DNA from: Pseudomonas sp. TMP9
GTDB lineage: Bacteria > Pseudomonadota > Gammaproteobacteria > Pseudomonadales > Pseudomonadaceae
Length of the DNA: 64,000 bases
Assembly: GCF_037943105.1 (NCBI RefSeq)
Contig: NZ_CP149803.1
Coordinates: 3,328,001 to 3,392,000, forward strand
Direction: 5' to 3'
A program made the position numbers and the translations under genes. This document shows, piece by piece, positions 10,055 to 19,800 of the stretch. Position 1 is the first letter of the stretch. Each line of letters begins with the position of its first letter. The notes below the pieces were generated by a model. That model was given only the letters and a program-made list of their open reading frames with translations. It was not told the DNA's origin and made no database searches.

Positions 10055-11461
10055 ATGAGCCTGAATGACCAGTGGATGCAACGTGACCTGAAAGTACTCT
10101 GGCACCCCTGCACACAAATGAAGGATCACGAGCACTTACCACTGGTGCCGATCAAGCGCGGCGAAGGGGTGTGGCTGGAGGACTTTGACGGCAAACGCTA
10201 TATCGATGCCGTCAGCTCTTGGTGGGTCAATGTGTTTGGCCACGCCAATCCGCGGATTAACCAGCGCATCAAAGATCAGGTCGACCAACTGGAGCACGTG
10301 ATTCTTGCAGGCTTCAGCCATCAGCCGGTGATCGAGTTGTCCGAGCGCTTGGTTAAGATGACGCCAGCGGGCCTTGACCGGGTGTTTTATGCTGACAACG
10401 GCTCCTCATGCATCGAAGTCGCCTTGAAGATGAGCTTTCATTACTGGCTCAACGTCGGCAAGCCCGCAAAAAAACGCTTCGTCACCCTGAGCAACAGCTA
10501 CCACGGCGAAACCATCGCCGCCATGTCAGTGGGTGATGTTGCGTTGTTCACCGACACCTATAAAGCGCTGCTGCTCGACACCATCAAAGTGCCCAGCCCG
10601 GATTGCTACCACCGTCCCGAAGGCGTGAGCTGGGAGGACCACTCGCGCCTCATGTTCACCCACATGGAGCAGACCCTGGCCGAGCATGGCCATGAGGTCG
10701 CTGCGGTGATAGTCGAGCCCCTGATCCAGGGTGCGGGCGGCATGCGCATGTATCACCCCATCTACCTCACGCTGCTGCGTGAAGCCTGCGACCGTTATGG
10801 CGTGCACCTGATTCACGACGAAATCGCCGTCGGCTTCGGCCGCACCGGCACCATGTTTGCCTGCGAACAAGCCGGCATTCGTCCGGACTTCCTCTGCCTG
10901 TCAAAAGCCCTCACCGGTGGCTACCTGCCACTGGCAGCGTGCCTGACCACTGATGAGGTGTATCAGGCGTTTTATGACGATTACTCGACCCTGCGCGCCT
11001 TTTTGCACTCACACAGTTACACCGGCAACCCGTTGGCCTGCGCAGCAGCCTTGGCAACCCTGGATATCTTTGAGCACGACAACGTGATTGAGGCCAACAA
11101 AGCCCTCAGCGCCCGCATGGCCAGTGCTACCGCGCACCTAGCCGACCACCCGCATGTCGCTGAAGTGCGCCAGACCGGAATGGCCTTAGCTATTGAGATG
11201 GTGCAGGACAAAGCCAGCAAAACAGCCTACCCCTGGCAGGAGCGTCGCGGCCTCAAGGTTTACCAACACGCCCTTGAACGCGGCGCGTTGCTACGCCCAT
11301 TGGGTAGCGTGGTGTATTTCCTGCCGCCTTATGTGATCACTCCCGAGCAAATCGATTTTCTCGCCGAAGTGGCCACTGAAGGCATCGACATTGCTACCCG
11401 CTCCTCGGTCAGCGTAGCGCAAGGCAATGCCAACTACCCGGGCTTTCGCGACCCAGGTTAA
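10055..11461 (+). CDS. bioA: Adenosylmethionine-8-amino-7-oxononanoate aminotransferase
   Basis: A PLP enzyme that transfers an amino group from SAM to KAPA, giving DAPA, in biotin synthesis. It has 468 residues. Family marks are DAVSSWWVNVFGHANPRIN near the N-terminus, the ADNGSSCIEVALK cofactor loop, the HDEIAVGFGRTG segment carrying the PLP-contacting Asp, and the catalytic Lys in CLSKALTGG. The start at 10055 (MSLNDQW) fits the usual Pseudomonas N-terminus; ATG codons at 10043 and 10025 are in frame and cannot be excluded. bioB, bioF and the other biotin genes are not in the window. Confidence 0.96.
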   Translation: MSLNDQWMQRDLKVLWHPCTQMKDHEHLPLVPIKRGEGVWLEDFDGKRYIDAVSSWWVNVFGHANPRINQRIKDQVDQLEHVILAGFSHQPVIELSERLVKMTPAGLDRVFYADNGSSCIEVALKMSFHYWLNVGKPAKKRFVTLSNSYHGETIAAMSVGDVALFTDTYKALLLDTIKVPSPDCYHRPEGVSWEDHSRLMFTHMEQTLAEHGHEVAAVIVEPLIQGAGGMRMYHPIYLTLLREACDRYGVHLIHDEIAVGFGRTGTMFACEQAGIRPDFLCLSKALTGGYLPLAACLTTDEVYQAFYDDYSTLRAFLHSHSYTGNPLACAAALATLDIFEHDNVIEANKALSARMASATAHLADHPHVAEVRQTGMALAIEMVQDKASKTAYPWQERRGLKVYQHALERGALLRPLGSVVYFLPPYVITPEQIDFLAEVATEGIDIATRSSVSVAQGNANYPGFRDPG

Positions 11462-11544
11462 GCCTTCCTAAGCAAGCGGCTGTATGCGCTACGTGGCAGG
11501 CGTTAAACTTGGCGCCCTAACCGTGCTGCTGCAGCGATTAATCC

Positions 11545-12264
11545 ATGCGCCTCTCTCGTTTTTTCATCGATGCACCCTTGTCCCTCGGCCAGCAGGAGCT
11601 GCCAGAAGCCCAAGCCCATTACATCGGCCGCGTACTGCGCCATGCGGTGGGCGATGTGGTGCAGTTGTTCGATGGCAGCGGCCAGGAATTTCGTGGTGAG
11701 TTAGTTGAAGTAGGCAAGAAAAACGTGCGCGTCGAGTTGCGTGAAACGCTTGAAGGCTTAGCCGAATCGCCGTTACAGATTCACCTAGGCCAAGGCTTAT
11801 CACGCGGTGAGCGGATGGACTGGGCGATTCAAAAAGCCACCGAATTGGGCGCTACTGAAATCAGTCTAATCGTCAGCGAGCGCTGTGAAGTACGCCTAAA
11901 AGATGAACGCGCAGACAAACGCATGGCGCATTGGCGGCAAGTGGCGATTAGCGCCTGCGAGCAATGTGGCCGTTCGGTGCTGCCCATTATTAATCCGCCA
12001 ATCAGCCTCACCGAATGGCTGGAGCAGGTTTGCGCTGACTTAAAGTTAGTGCTGCACCCGGTAGCCGAACCGTGGGCAAAGCACCCGCAGCCCGCCAGCC
12101 TGGCCTTTCTAATCGGCCCTGAGGGCGGGCTCAGCGATAACGAAGTCAGCCAAGCCAAAGCCCAAGGCTTCCATGCTGCGCGCCTCGGCCCTCGCGTATT
12201 GCGCACTGAAACAGCGCCGGTGGTGGCGTTAAGCGTGGCACAGCAGTTGTGGGGCGACTTCTAA
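11545..12264 (+). CDS. rsmE: 16S rRNA (uracil-1498-N3)-methyltransferase
   Basis: A 239-residue SPOUT-class RNA methyltransferase that methylates N3 of U1498 in 16S rRNA. Residues 1-70 form the PUA-like RNA-binding domain (RFFIDAPL and AHYIGRVLRH). The C-terminal knotted SAM-binding domain shows QKATELGATEISLI, SACEQCGRS, FLIGPEGGLSDNE and the final LGPRVLRTETA. The ribosome site is weak. It follows bioA at 83 bases and ends at a terminator shared with the convergent chp operon. Confidence 0.96.
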   Translation: MRLSRFFIDAPLSLGQQELPEAQAHYIGRVLRHAVGDVVQLFDGSGQEFRGELVEVGKKNVRVELRETLEGLAESPLQIHLGQGLSRGERMDWAIQKATELGATEISLIVSERCEVRLKDERADKRMAHWRQVAISACEQCGRSVLPIINPPISLTEWLEQVCADLKLVLHPVAEPWAKHPQPASLAFLIGPEGGLSDNEVSQAKAQGFHAARLGPRVLRTETAPVVALSVAQQLWGDF

Positions 12265-12270
12265 TCCCTA

Positions 12271-12294
12271 TAAAAAAGCCCGCTATCGCGGGCT
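12271..12294 (-). terminator. Terminator of the pil-chp operon, partly bidirectional
   Basis: Stem AGCCCGC (12277-12283) and GCGGGCT (12288-12294) with a TATC loop. On the minus strand it is followed by six T residues (the A run at 12272-12277), a good Rho-independent terminator after chpC. On the plus strand it can also end rsmE, with a weaker T tract. Confidence 0.85.
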
Positions 12295-12312
12295 CTATTA
12301 TGGCTGTTTAAC

Positions 12313-12783
12313 TTAGATCAATCCGGCGTCGGCTAGCTTCTGTTCCAGCCCGACCAGGTCCGGAATTTTCAACACGGCCTCACCAAACTGCACCGCATCC
12401 AACTCCAGTGGCGACAACGCAACATCTGCGCGCAGCAGCTCGGCACCGACCTTGATCGAGCGCGGAATCCCCTGCACCAACACGGCAAAAAATTTCACGG
12501 CAGGACGACCGCCGAGGGCGTTGATTACCGCTACCCGCGAGCCGGGGCTAATTGTCGGCTGACCATCGGACGCGGCCTCGAACGACAACAGCGGCAGACG
12601 CAGATCACGCCACGCAATCTGCCCCAGGAACCAACTGGGCATACCTTCACTGACGTGCGGTGCACGAAAGGGGATCAGCTCGGCAACAGCGACGTTGGGC
12701 AACAGCAGCGTGCGGTCAGACAGCGGCATTAACAAGCCGGTCAGGCTGTTGCTGCTGTTTTGAGTGACGACGGCTTGGCTCAT
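12313..12783 (-). CDS. chpC: CheW-like chemosensory adaptor ChpC
   Basis: A 156-residue CheW-domain protein, the last gene of the Pil-Chp cluster. CheW-like marks include LLLPNVAVAELIPF near residues 27-40, the WFLGQIAWRDLRLPLLSFE segment (the usual ligand and kinase contact strand), and the SRVAVINALGG region. In P. aeruginosa ChpC is thought to link additional receptors to the kinase ChpA, while PilI is the main adaptor. The start at 12783 gives the normal length. In PAO1 chpD (AraC type) and chpE (LysE type) follow; here a terminator and rsmE come next. Confidence 0.9.
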   Translation of the reverse strand: MSQAVVTQNSSNSLTGLLMPLSDRTLLLPNVAVAELIPFRAPHVSEGMPSWFLGQIAWRDLRLPLLSFEAASDGQPTISPGSRVAVINALGGRPAVKFFAVLVQGIPRSIKVGAELLRADVALSPLELDAVQFGEAVLKIPDLVGLEQKLADAGLI

Positions 12784-12814
12784 AAAAATATCCTGTACAG
12801 GGCGCTGCCCCGGG

Positions 12815-13834
12815 TTAACGGCACTGCTCGGCCAGATGATTGACCAGGGCGGCGGCCAGCTCACGCGGATCACCGCTGAAACTGCTGTAACCCCCCTCAC
12901 GCAAACTGTCCGGCATGCTTGGGCAAACGCAGCTGTCAGCGCGCTGAGTCCAAATCAAACCACCCTGACGCAGCACATAAGCCGCTGCGGCGCTGCCATC
13001 ACTGCCCATGCCGCTAAAAGCAATCACGCCACTTAATGCGCCAAAATGCTGAGCCAAATTAAGCATCATCTGATCAATTGACGGGCTGTAAGGTTCTGGC
13101 CAACCACGGTCGGTGACTTGCATCTGCCCCTCATCACTGAAACCCAGCTCGTAACTGATCGGCGCAACGACCACTTCACCGCAGCGCAGGGCGTCGCCGT
13201 GGCGCGCCAAATTAACATGCCATTGGCTGTGCCGGCCCACCGCCTGCGGCAGCGTGGCCTCAAAGCTGGGATCGATATGCTGGGCGTAGATAAAGGCGAC
13301 CGGCATGCCGCCGGGCAACGCATCGAGAAACGCTTTAACAGCTGCTGGGCCGCCCAAAGAGGCCGCCAACAACCAAACTTGACGCGCCGGCTCACCCGCC
13401 ACCAGCGGGGTGTCCGCCAGCGCAGCAGGCAAATCCAAACGCGACGGGCGTTGCGCTTCGGCGAGTAAGGCTTCCAAGGTTGGACCAACAGCTTGCGACG
13501 GATCGCCAACCAGCTTTTTCAGCTTGCCGAACAACCGCCGCTCCCAGCGCGGGTAGTTTTCTGAGTGGCGCTCGGGCGCGTGGCCTTCACCAAACAGCAC
13601 CGGCGCCAACGCATTTTCCATCAGGTTATCGATCAGCGGTGAGTCATCCGATTGGGCCAGATCGACCAACCACAAGTCCGTCTCGCAAGCGTTCAGCGTT
13701 TCCTGATCGAGGCGCGCGGGGTCCGTATTCATCACCACCTGATAGCCGCTGCCGGTCAACGCTTGCTGCAACACATGGCGCTGCAGCGAGGTGTCGGCAA
13801 TGACCGCGATACGAGCTGCAGTTTTCTCAGTCAT
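12815..13834 (-). CDS. chpB: CheB-like methylesterase ChpB
   Basis: A 339-residue methylesterase that should remove methyl groups from the receptor PilJ, opposing PilK. The C-terminal CheB domain shows the catalytic serine motif AASLGGPAAV, the AQHIDPSFE histidine segment and GMGSDGSAAA with the catalytic Asp. The N-terminal part (residues 1-130) is receiver-like (RIAVIADTSLQRHVLQQAL and DLWLVDLAQ). It lacks the full acidic cluster and conserved Lys, so it is probably a degenerate receiver. Its ATG overlaps the chpA stop by four bases, showing translational coupling. Confidence 0.92.
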   Translation of the reverse strand: MTEKTAARIAVIADTSLQRHVLQQALTGSGYQVVMNTDPARLDQETLNACETDLWLVDLAQSDDSPLIDNLMENALAPVLFGEGHAPERHSENYPRWERRLFGKLKKLVGDPSQAVGPTLEALLAEAQRPSRLDLPAALADTPLVAGEPARQVWLLAASLGGPAAVKAFLDALPGGMPVAFIYAQHIDPSFEATLPQAVGRHSQWHVNLARHGDALRCGEVVVAPISYELGFSDEGQMQVTDRGWPEPYSPSIDQMMLNLAQHFGALSGVIAFSGMGSDGSAAAAYVLRQGGLIWTQRADSCVCPSMPDSLREGGYSSFSGDPRELAAALVNHLAEQCR

Positions 13835-16800
13835 GTGCGGTTTACCGGGCGACGTCCCACCAGCTTCTGAATGGTTTCGAGCAACAAGGACTCTTGGTAA
13901 GGCTTGCCCAGGTAATCATTGACGCCGATGCTCATGGCGCGCTCACGGTGTTTCTCACCGGTACGCGAGGTGATCATGATGATTGGCAGGTCTTTCAGAC
14001 CCTCATCGTGGCGCACTAGGGTGGCCACTTCAAAGCCATCCATACGTGGCATTTCAATATCCAGCAGCATGATGTCGGGTTTGCGCTCCTGCAGCTGGGA
14101 GATGGCATCGACACCGTCCTTAGCCGTGAGCACGTTCATGCCATTACGCTCAAGCAAACGGCTGGTGACCTTGCGCACGGTGACCGAATCATCAACCACC
14201 ATGACCAAGGTTGGCCGATCCGCTTCAATCTCAGCAGCGGTTGCCGACTGCCGGAGCTGACGCGGTTGCAACTGAGTGAGCAAGTGCGCATGCAGCACGC
14301 GGATGGTCGCCAGCAGGTCAAGAATCACCACCACGCGACCGTCACCGAGGATGGTCGCACCAGAAATCCCATGCACGCCAGCGAACTGCGGGCCGAGACT
14401 CTTCACCACGATCTCACGCGAACCAGCCAAGGAGTCTACCTGCACGGCCACGGCATGCTCTTTAGAGCGCACCAGGATTACCGGCAGGGGCAAACTCTGC
14501 CCCACAAGTTTTGGTTGCTGCCCGTTGTTCAGCAGGTCACCCAAGTAGCGCAGCTCATAGCTTTGCCCGGCGTACTCGAAGCGGGGTGCATCGGGGGCGT
14601 AATAGGCTTCCAGCTCGAACGGTGAAACCCGCACGATACCTTCAATGGTGTTCAACGGGATGGCATACAGGTCTTCGCCCGACAGCACCATCAACGCACG
14701 GTTGACCGACACGGTGAATGGCAGACGAATCGTGAAGGTTGTGCCGCTGCCGGGCTGCGACTCAATGCTCATCGAGCCGCCGAGTTGCTTCACTTCCGAA
14801 TGCACCACGTCCATGCCCACACCACGCCCGGAAATCTGCGTGATTTTCTCCGCCGTGGAGAACCCTGCTTCAAGAATAAACTGCAGGACTTCGTGGTCGC
14901 TCAGGTCCGCGTCGGCGTCCATCAAGCCACGCTCGATGGCCTTGCGCCTGACCGCTTCCAAGCGAATGCCACCGCCGTCATCGGCAAGGGTGAGGACGAT
15001 ATCACCGCCCTCACGACCCAGTGCCAAACGGATGGTGCCCTGTTCCGGCTTACCAGCTGCACGGCGTACATCGGCGGCTTCGATGCCATGGTCGACGGCG
15101 TTACGCAGCATATGCTCCAGCGGCGCGACGATGCGCTCGAGTACGGTACGGTCCATCTCGCCGTCGGCGTTGCCGACCACAAATTCAACCTGCTTGCCCA
15201 GCTCACCCGAAATCTGCCGCACGATACGGCGCAAGCGCGGCACCAAGCGGTCGAAGGGCACCATGCGCGTGCGCATCAGGCCTTCCTGCAGCTCGGAGTT
15301 GACCCGCGCCTGTTGCAGCAACAAGGTTTCTGCATCGCGGTTACGCGCGGCCAGCGTTTCCTTCAAATCGAGTAAGTCGGACGCCGACTCAAACAGGGCA
15401 CGCGAAAGCTGCTGCAACTGTGAATGACGGTCCATTTCCAACGGGTCGAAGTCTTCGTAACCCATGCGCTCGGCTTCAGCCTCGATTCGGCTAAGAATTT
15501 GCGCTTGGGTTTCGGTATCGAGGCGGCGCAACTGATCACGCACACGATCGATAGTCGCTTCCATTTCACTCAAGGTGAAGCCGAAGTCGCTGACTTGCTG
15601 CTCGACACGGCCGCGGAAGATCGACGTTTCACCGGCCAAGTTGACCAAGCCTTCGAGCAATTCGGCGGGTACCTTGACCAACTCTTGAGGCGCACGACGC
15701 GAAGCGGCTTCCTGCGCCGCTTCTTGTGCCCGGCGCACAAACGGCAGCACCTTAGCCACCAACTCCTGCGCCGGCATGCTGCTAGCCGCAACAATTGGCA
15801 CGCTCAGCTCGGGTAGACGAGTAACCGGCTGGGCAACTGAGGCAGGTGTTTGCGTGCTCGCCATGTCGGCTAGCGAACTGTCATTAAGGCGTTGGCGCAG
15901 CGCATCAAGTTCCTGCTGCAAACCTTCAAAGCCCGACTGCACGTCAACAAACAAACTCTGCGGCCAGGGCGCCCCTTGGGCTTGTGCCTCAGTCAGGTGC
16001 TGCTCAAGGCTATGGGTCAGGTCACCCAAAGCTTTCTGTCCGGATAACCGCGCGCCTCCTTTGAGGGTGTGCAGAATGCGCAACATATCGTCGATAGCAG
16101 CGGTATTTTCACGGTCATCTTCCCAGCGACCGATGGCCACTTCCATGGCCTCCAGCAGGTCATCACCTTCTTCCAGGAAAATATCCAGAATATCCGCTTC
16201 GCCGTCGTCATCTTGCTGCGCGTCAGCGGCCCTGAGTGCAACCGCAGACGGCATGCTGAGCTGCTCATCCGGGTTGGCGCGAAACCGCTTGATGGTGTTA
16301 ATCAGCTCATCACCACTGGGCACGCCGCGCGTGTCGCGAACGGCCTCAAGCATCTCGGCAAGGCTGTCGTGACATGCCTGGAGCAAGGTGAAGAGGTCTT
16401 GGCTGGCACGCAAACGGCCCTGACCAAGATCTTCATAGAGGAATTCCAGCTCGTGAGCTAAATCGCCGATTTCACGGATTTCGGCCATACGCGCGCCACC
16501 CTTGAGGGTGTGCAGGTCACGTTGCAGCGACTCCAGCTCGAGGCTGTTATTAACGTCGCCCATCCAACGTTGCAGCGCTGCACCCGCGCTGTCGATGATG
16601 TCGAAACCTTCCTCAAGGAAAATCTCCACCAGCTCAGGATCACGGTCATCGCTTAGTACTGCAGGCAGGGCTGCGATTTCTGGTTCAAATTCAGGTTGCC
16701 ATTCGGGCTCGATATCCGTGACCGCGGTAGATTCGCTCTCGGTATCAAGATCAATTGATGGCGGCTCGTCGAACGCCATGGCCGACAACTCGATCGCCTC

Positions 16801-19800
16801 AATTTCCTCAGGTTCAGTCTCTGACGGCTCGCCATCTGGTCGATCCTGCGGCATGTCCGCAAGCATGCCAAAGTCGATTTCTTCTGCAACCTCAGGCTGC
16901 TCAGAGGGTTCTGATTCAGCAAGATCGAGGGGTTCGAATACCTGCTCAAGGTCGGTTTCAGGCACGATGGCTGCAAAGTTCTCCGCAACACCTTGCCCCC
17001 CGGCCTGACGAAAACTGCGGATCGCTTCAATTAACTGCACCGGCGAGGGCATGGCGGTGCGTGCCTGCAGCTGCTCAAGCAGCTGCGCCAGGCTGTCATG
17101 ACTTTGCTGGAGAAGCGCCGCTAGCGGCTGCGAGAAGCTGTAACGGCGATCAACTAAGCCTTCATACAAGGATTCAAGTTCGTGGGCGAGATCACCAATG
17201 GGGCGAATCTCAGCCATGCGTGCGCCACCCTTCAGGGTGTGCAAGTCACGCTGCAACGATGACAGGGCGGCCTTATTGTCTGAATCAACTGTCCAGCGCT
17301 CTAGCGCTTGGCCAGCGCTTTCTAAGATATCGACTGCTTCCTCTAGGAAGATCGACACCATTTCTTCATCAAGTGTTTCGTATAGCGCACCCGCTGGCGG
17401 CTCAAGCAACGGCTCAGTGACAGGCTCAACTGACGAAGCGCGCTCTTCAATTGGCGCGGTGTCCAGCTCAAGTGGCGCATCAAATTCATCGATGCTGAGC
17501 GCTTCAAGTGCGGCCGTGGCGTCAGCCAGTTCGACAATATCGAGACCCGAGGTACCGTCGTTGGATAGCAGCGCCAGCTTACTGGGGTCCAGTGCCTCCA
17601 TCATTAAGCTACGCAGCGCCGTCACGCGCTCAGGCGCAGCACTGACCTGCAGGCCAGCCGCCACTTGGTCCATCATGCCTATCAGCACTTCATGGGCTTG
17701 TTCGGCTTCGCTAAAGAAGCGTTCGCTGACCGCTAGGCGACCTTCTTCAACCGCACCATAAAGGTCGAGTAAGGCTTCACATAATTCATCGATCTGCGGC
17801 AAATCAGCCATTTCGGCGCCGCGGCCAAGCGTGGTCAATTCATCTAAGAGGGAACTGAGTTCTTGGCGCTCCGATGGGTGATCGCGCCAGTTGCGCAGCA
17901 GGGCTTCCGCATCCAGCAAGATATCCATGCCTTCTGCGAGGAAGATGCCGATCATCTGCGGGTCGCGCTTCTCGCCTTGGTCACCCTGACGGCTGCTTTC
18001 GGCGTGATCAAGGCGTTCGTTGTGCAGTTTCTGCACACACTCAAGAAACTCAGCAGCGCCCGGCAAAATAGCCAGTGGCTGACTTTCAAGCTGCTCAAGA
18101 CCCAAACGGAAAAGCTTCTCGGCGCGGCTTAACAACTCCGCTTCAGCCAAGTCCATAGGAATTAGGTTGGCTTTGAATTCTTTGACCATTTTTTCCAGTG
18201 GCGAAGCAATCTCAGCCACCGGTAGGATGCCGGCCATTGAGGCACTGCCCTTAAGAGTGTGCAACGCACGCTGCAAATCATCAGTCACCGGCTGCGGTAA
18301 CTCTTGAGCACAGTCTGCTAAGAAGCCCACCAACGTATCGAGGTGCATTTCCGCTTCATTACGGAAAATCTCCAACAATTGTGGGTCTAGACCCTCTTCA
18401 TCTGCATCGGTATAAGTATCGATGATAGCGTCTGGGCTGCTAACGAGCGTCTCGGCTGACTCAACAGGCGCGTCGGATTTTGCCAGTCGCTGGCCTTTAG
18501 CCAAGGCGTGCGCCGTCGCAGCTAAATGATCAACATCGTCACGCTGACGCTGTGCTTTATTGGCAAATTCATCGACCAAGGCCGGCATCAAGCTGACTAC
18601 ATCAGCGATCACCTGCTGCACCTCAGCATCAGGTTGAATGCTGCGGTCGAGCACGCGGTTGAGTAGGTTTTCAATCGACCAGCCCAGCTCACCAATAACC
18701 AACGCGCGCACCATACGACCACTGCCTTTGAGCGTGTGGAAGGCGCGGCGTATTTCGCTCAACGCTTCTTTGTTGTCAGTGTCTGCACACCATTGCGGGA
18801 AGTATTGCGCGATGGTCTCGAGCACTTCACCCACTTCTTCGATAAAGACCTCCATGAGTTCTTCATCAATCGGTTCTTCATCGGCCGGAGGCGGCAGAAG
18901 GCTGGGCGGCACGTCATGGGCAGGGGGATTAATGGCTTGCACTGGAGCGGCCATAACATCGGCCATCGACAGTTCTTTTTCCGCAACGGGTAGCGTGGCC
19001 GCATCAGCTAACGGCGCACTGGGCAGGTCAACCTCAGGCAAGTCCAGTGCGGCCAGCTCGGCCTCATTCCAATTAGCCGGGCTGTCGTTTTCATCCAACT
19101 CGAAGCTACCGAGCTGCAACTCCTCGCCAGCAAAAGGTTGTTGTTGCTCACTCTCAACCAGCGGTAAAGCGTCAGCATCCACCCCATCAAGATCGAAATC
19201 GATTAACTCAAGATCTGCTTCGTGTATCTCGCTCGCCCATTCGGCGTCAGGCCGCGGCGGTTCAATAGCTGTTGAGCTCAGGTCCGCAAACTCGGCACTG
19301 AAGTCATCCGCCAAATCCAGCTCAGGTGACTCTTCGACGGCTGGCGCAGGGTTTAACTCGATCTCGACAGGTGACTCTGCTTCAGCGCTGAGCACCTCAA
19401 TGTCGTCGAGCGGATTGGACAATGGCGCGAAGCTCTCAGCGATTGGCTCGACGCGGTCCAGGATGGATGGCTTTTCTTGCAGCGGGTAGCCAAGGCTTTC
19501 GAGGCTTTCCTCGGCCACATCGAGAATCAAATCGCCCTGAGTCGCATGGTCTTCGCTCAGGCGCTCGAGGTAGTACTCAACGCTGGTGATGGCGTCCGCC
19601 AGGGTATCGAGGCTTTGCCAATTGGGCACAGCTTTACGCGCCAGCAACTGTTCTTGAATATAACGGGTGCACACATTGAGTAGATCAGCTGCGCGCTGCA
19701 GCGGAATCATCGCCAGACCGCCGCGCACCTGAGTCAATAACTCGGGCACACGGGCCAAGTGCTCATGGTTCCACTGCGAAGCGATAAATTCGATGATTGC

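Noticed and set aside
13480..13803. Plus-strand frame across chpB
   Set aside because: Antisense to a conserved receiver/CheB protein, with no ribosome site or motif.
16502..19489. Several plus-strand Ser-rich frames across chpA
   Set aside because: They mirror the acidic Glu/Asp and Ala codons of ChpA linkers read in reverse; no domain or start signal.
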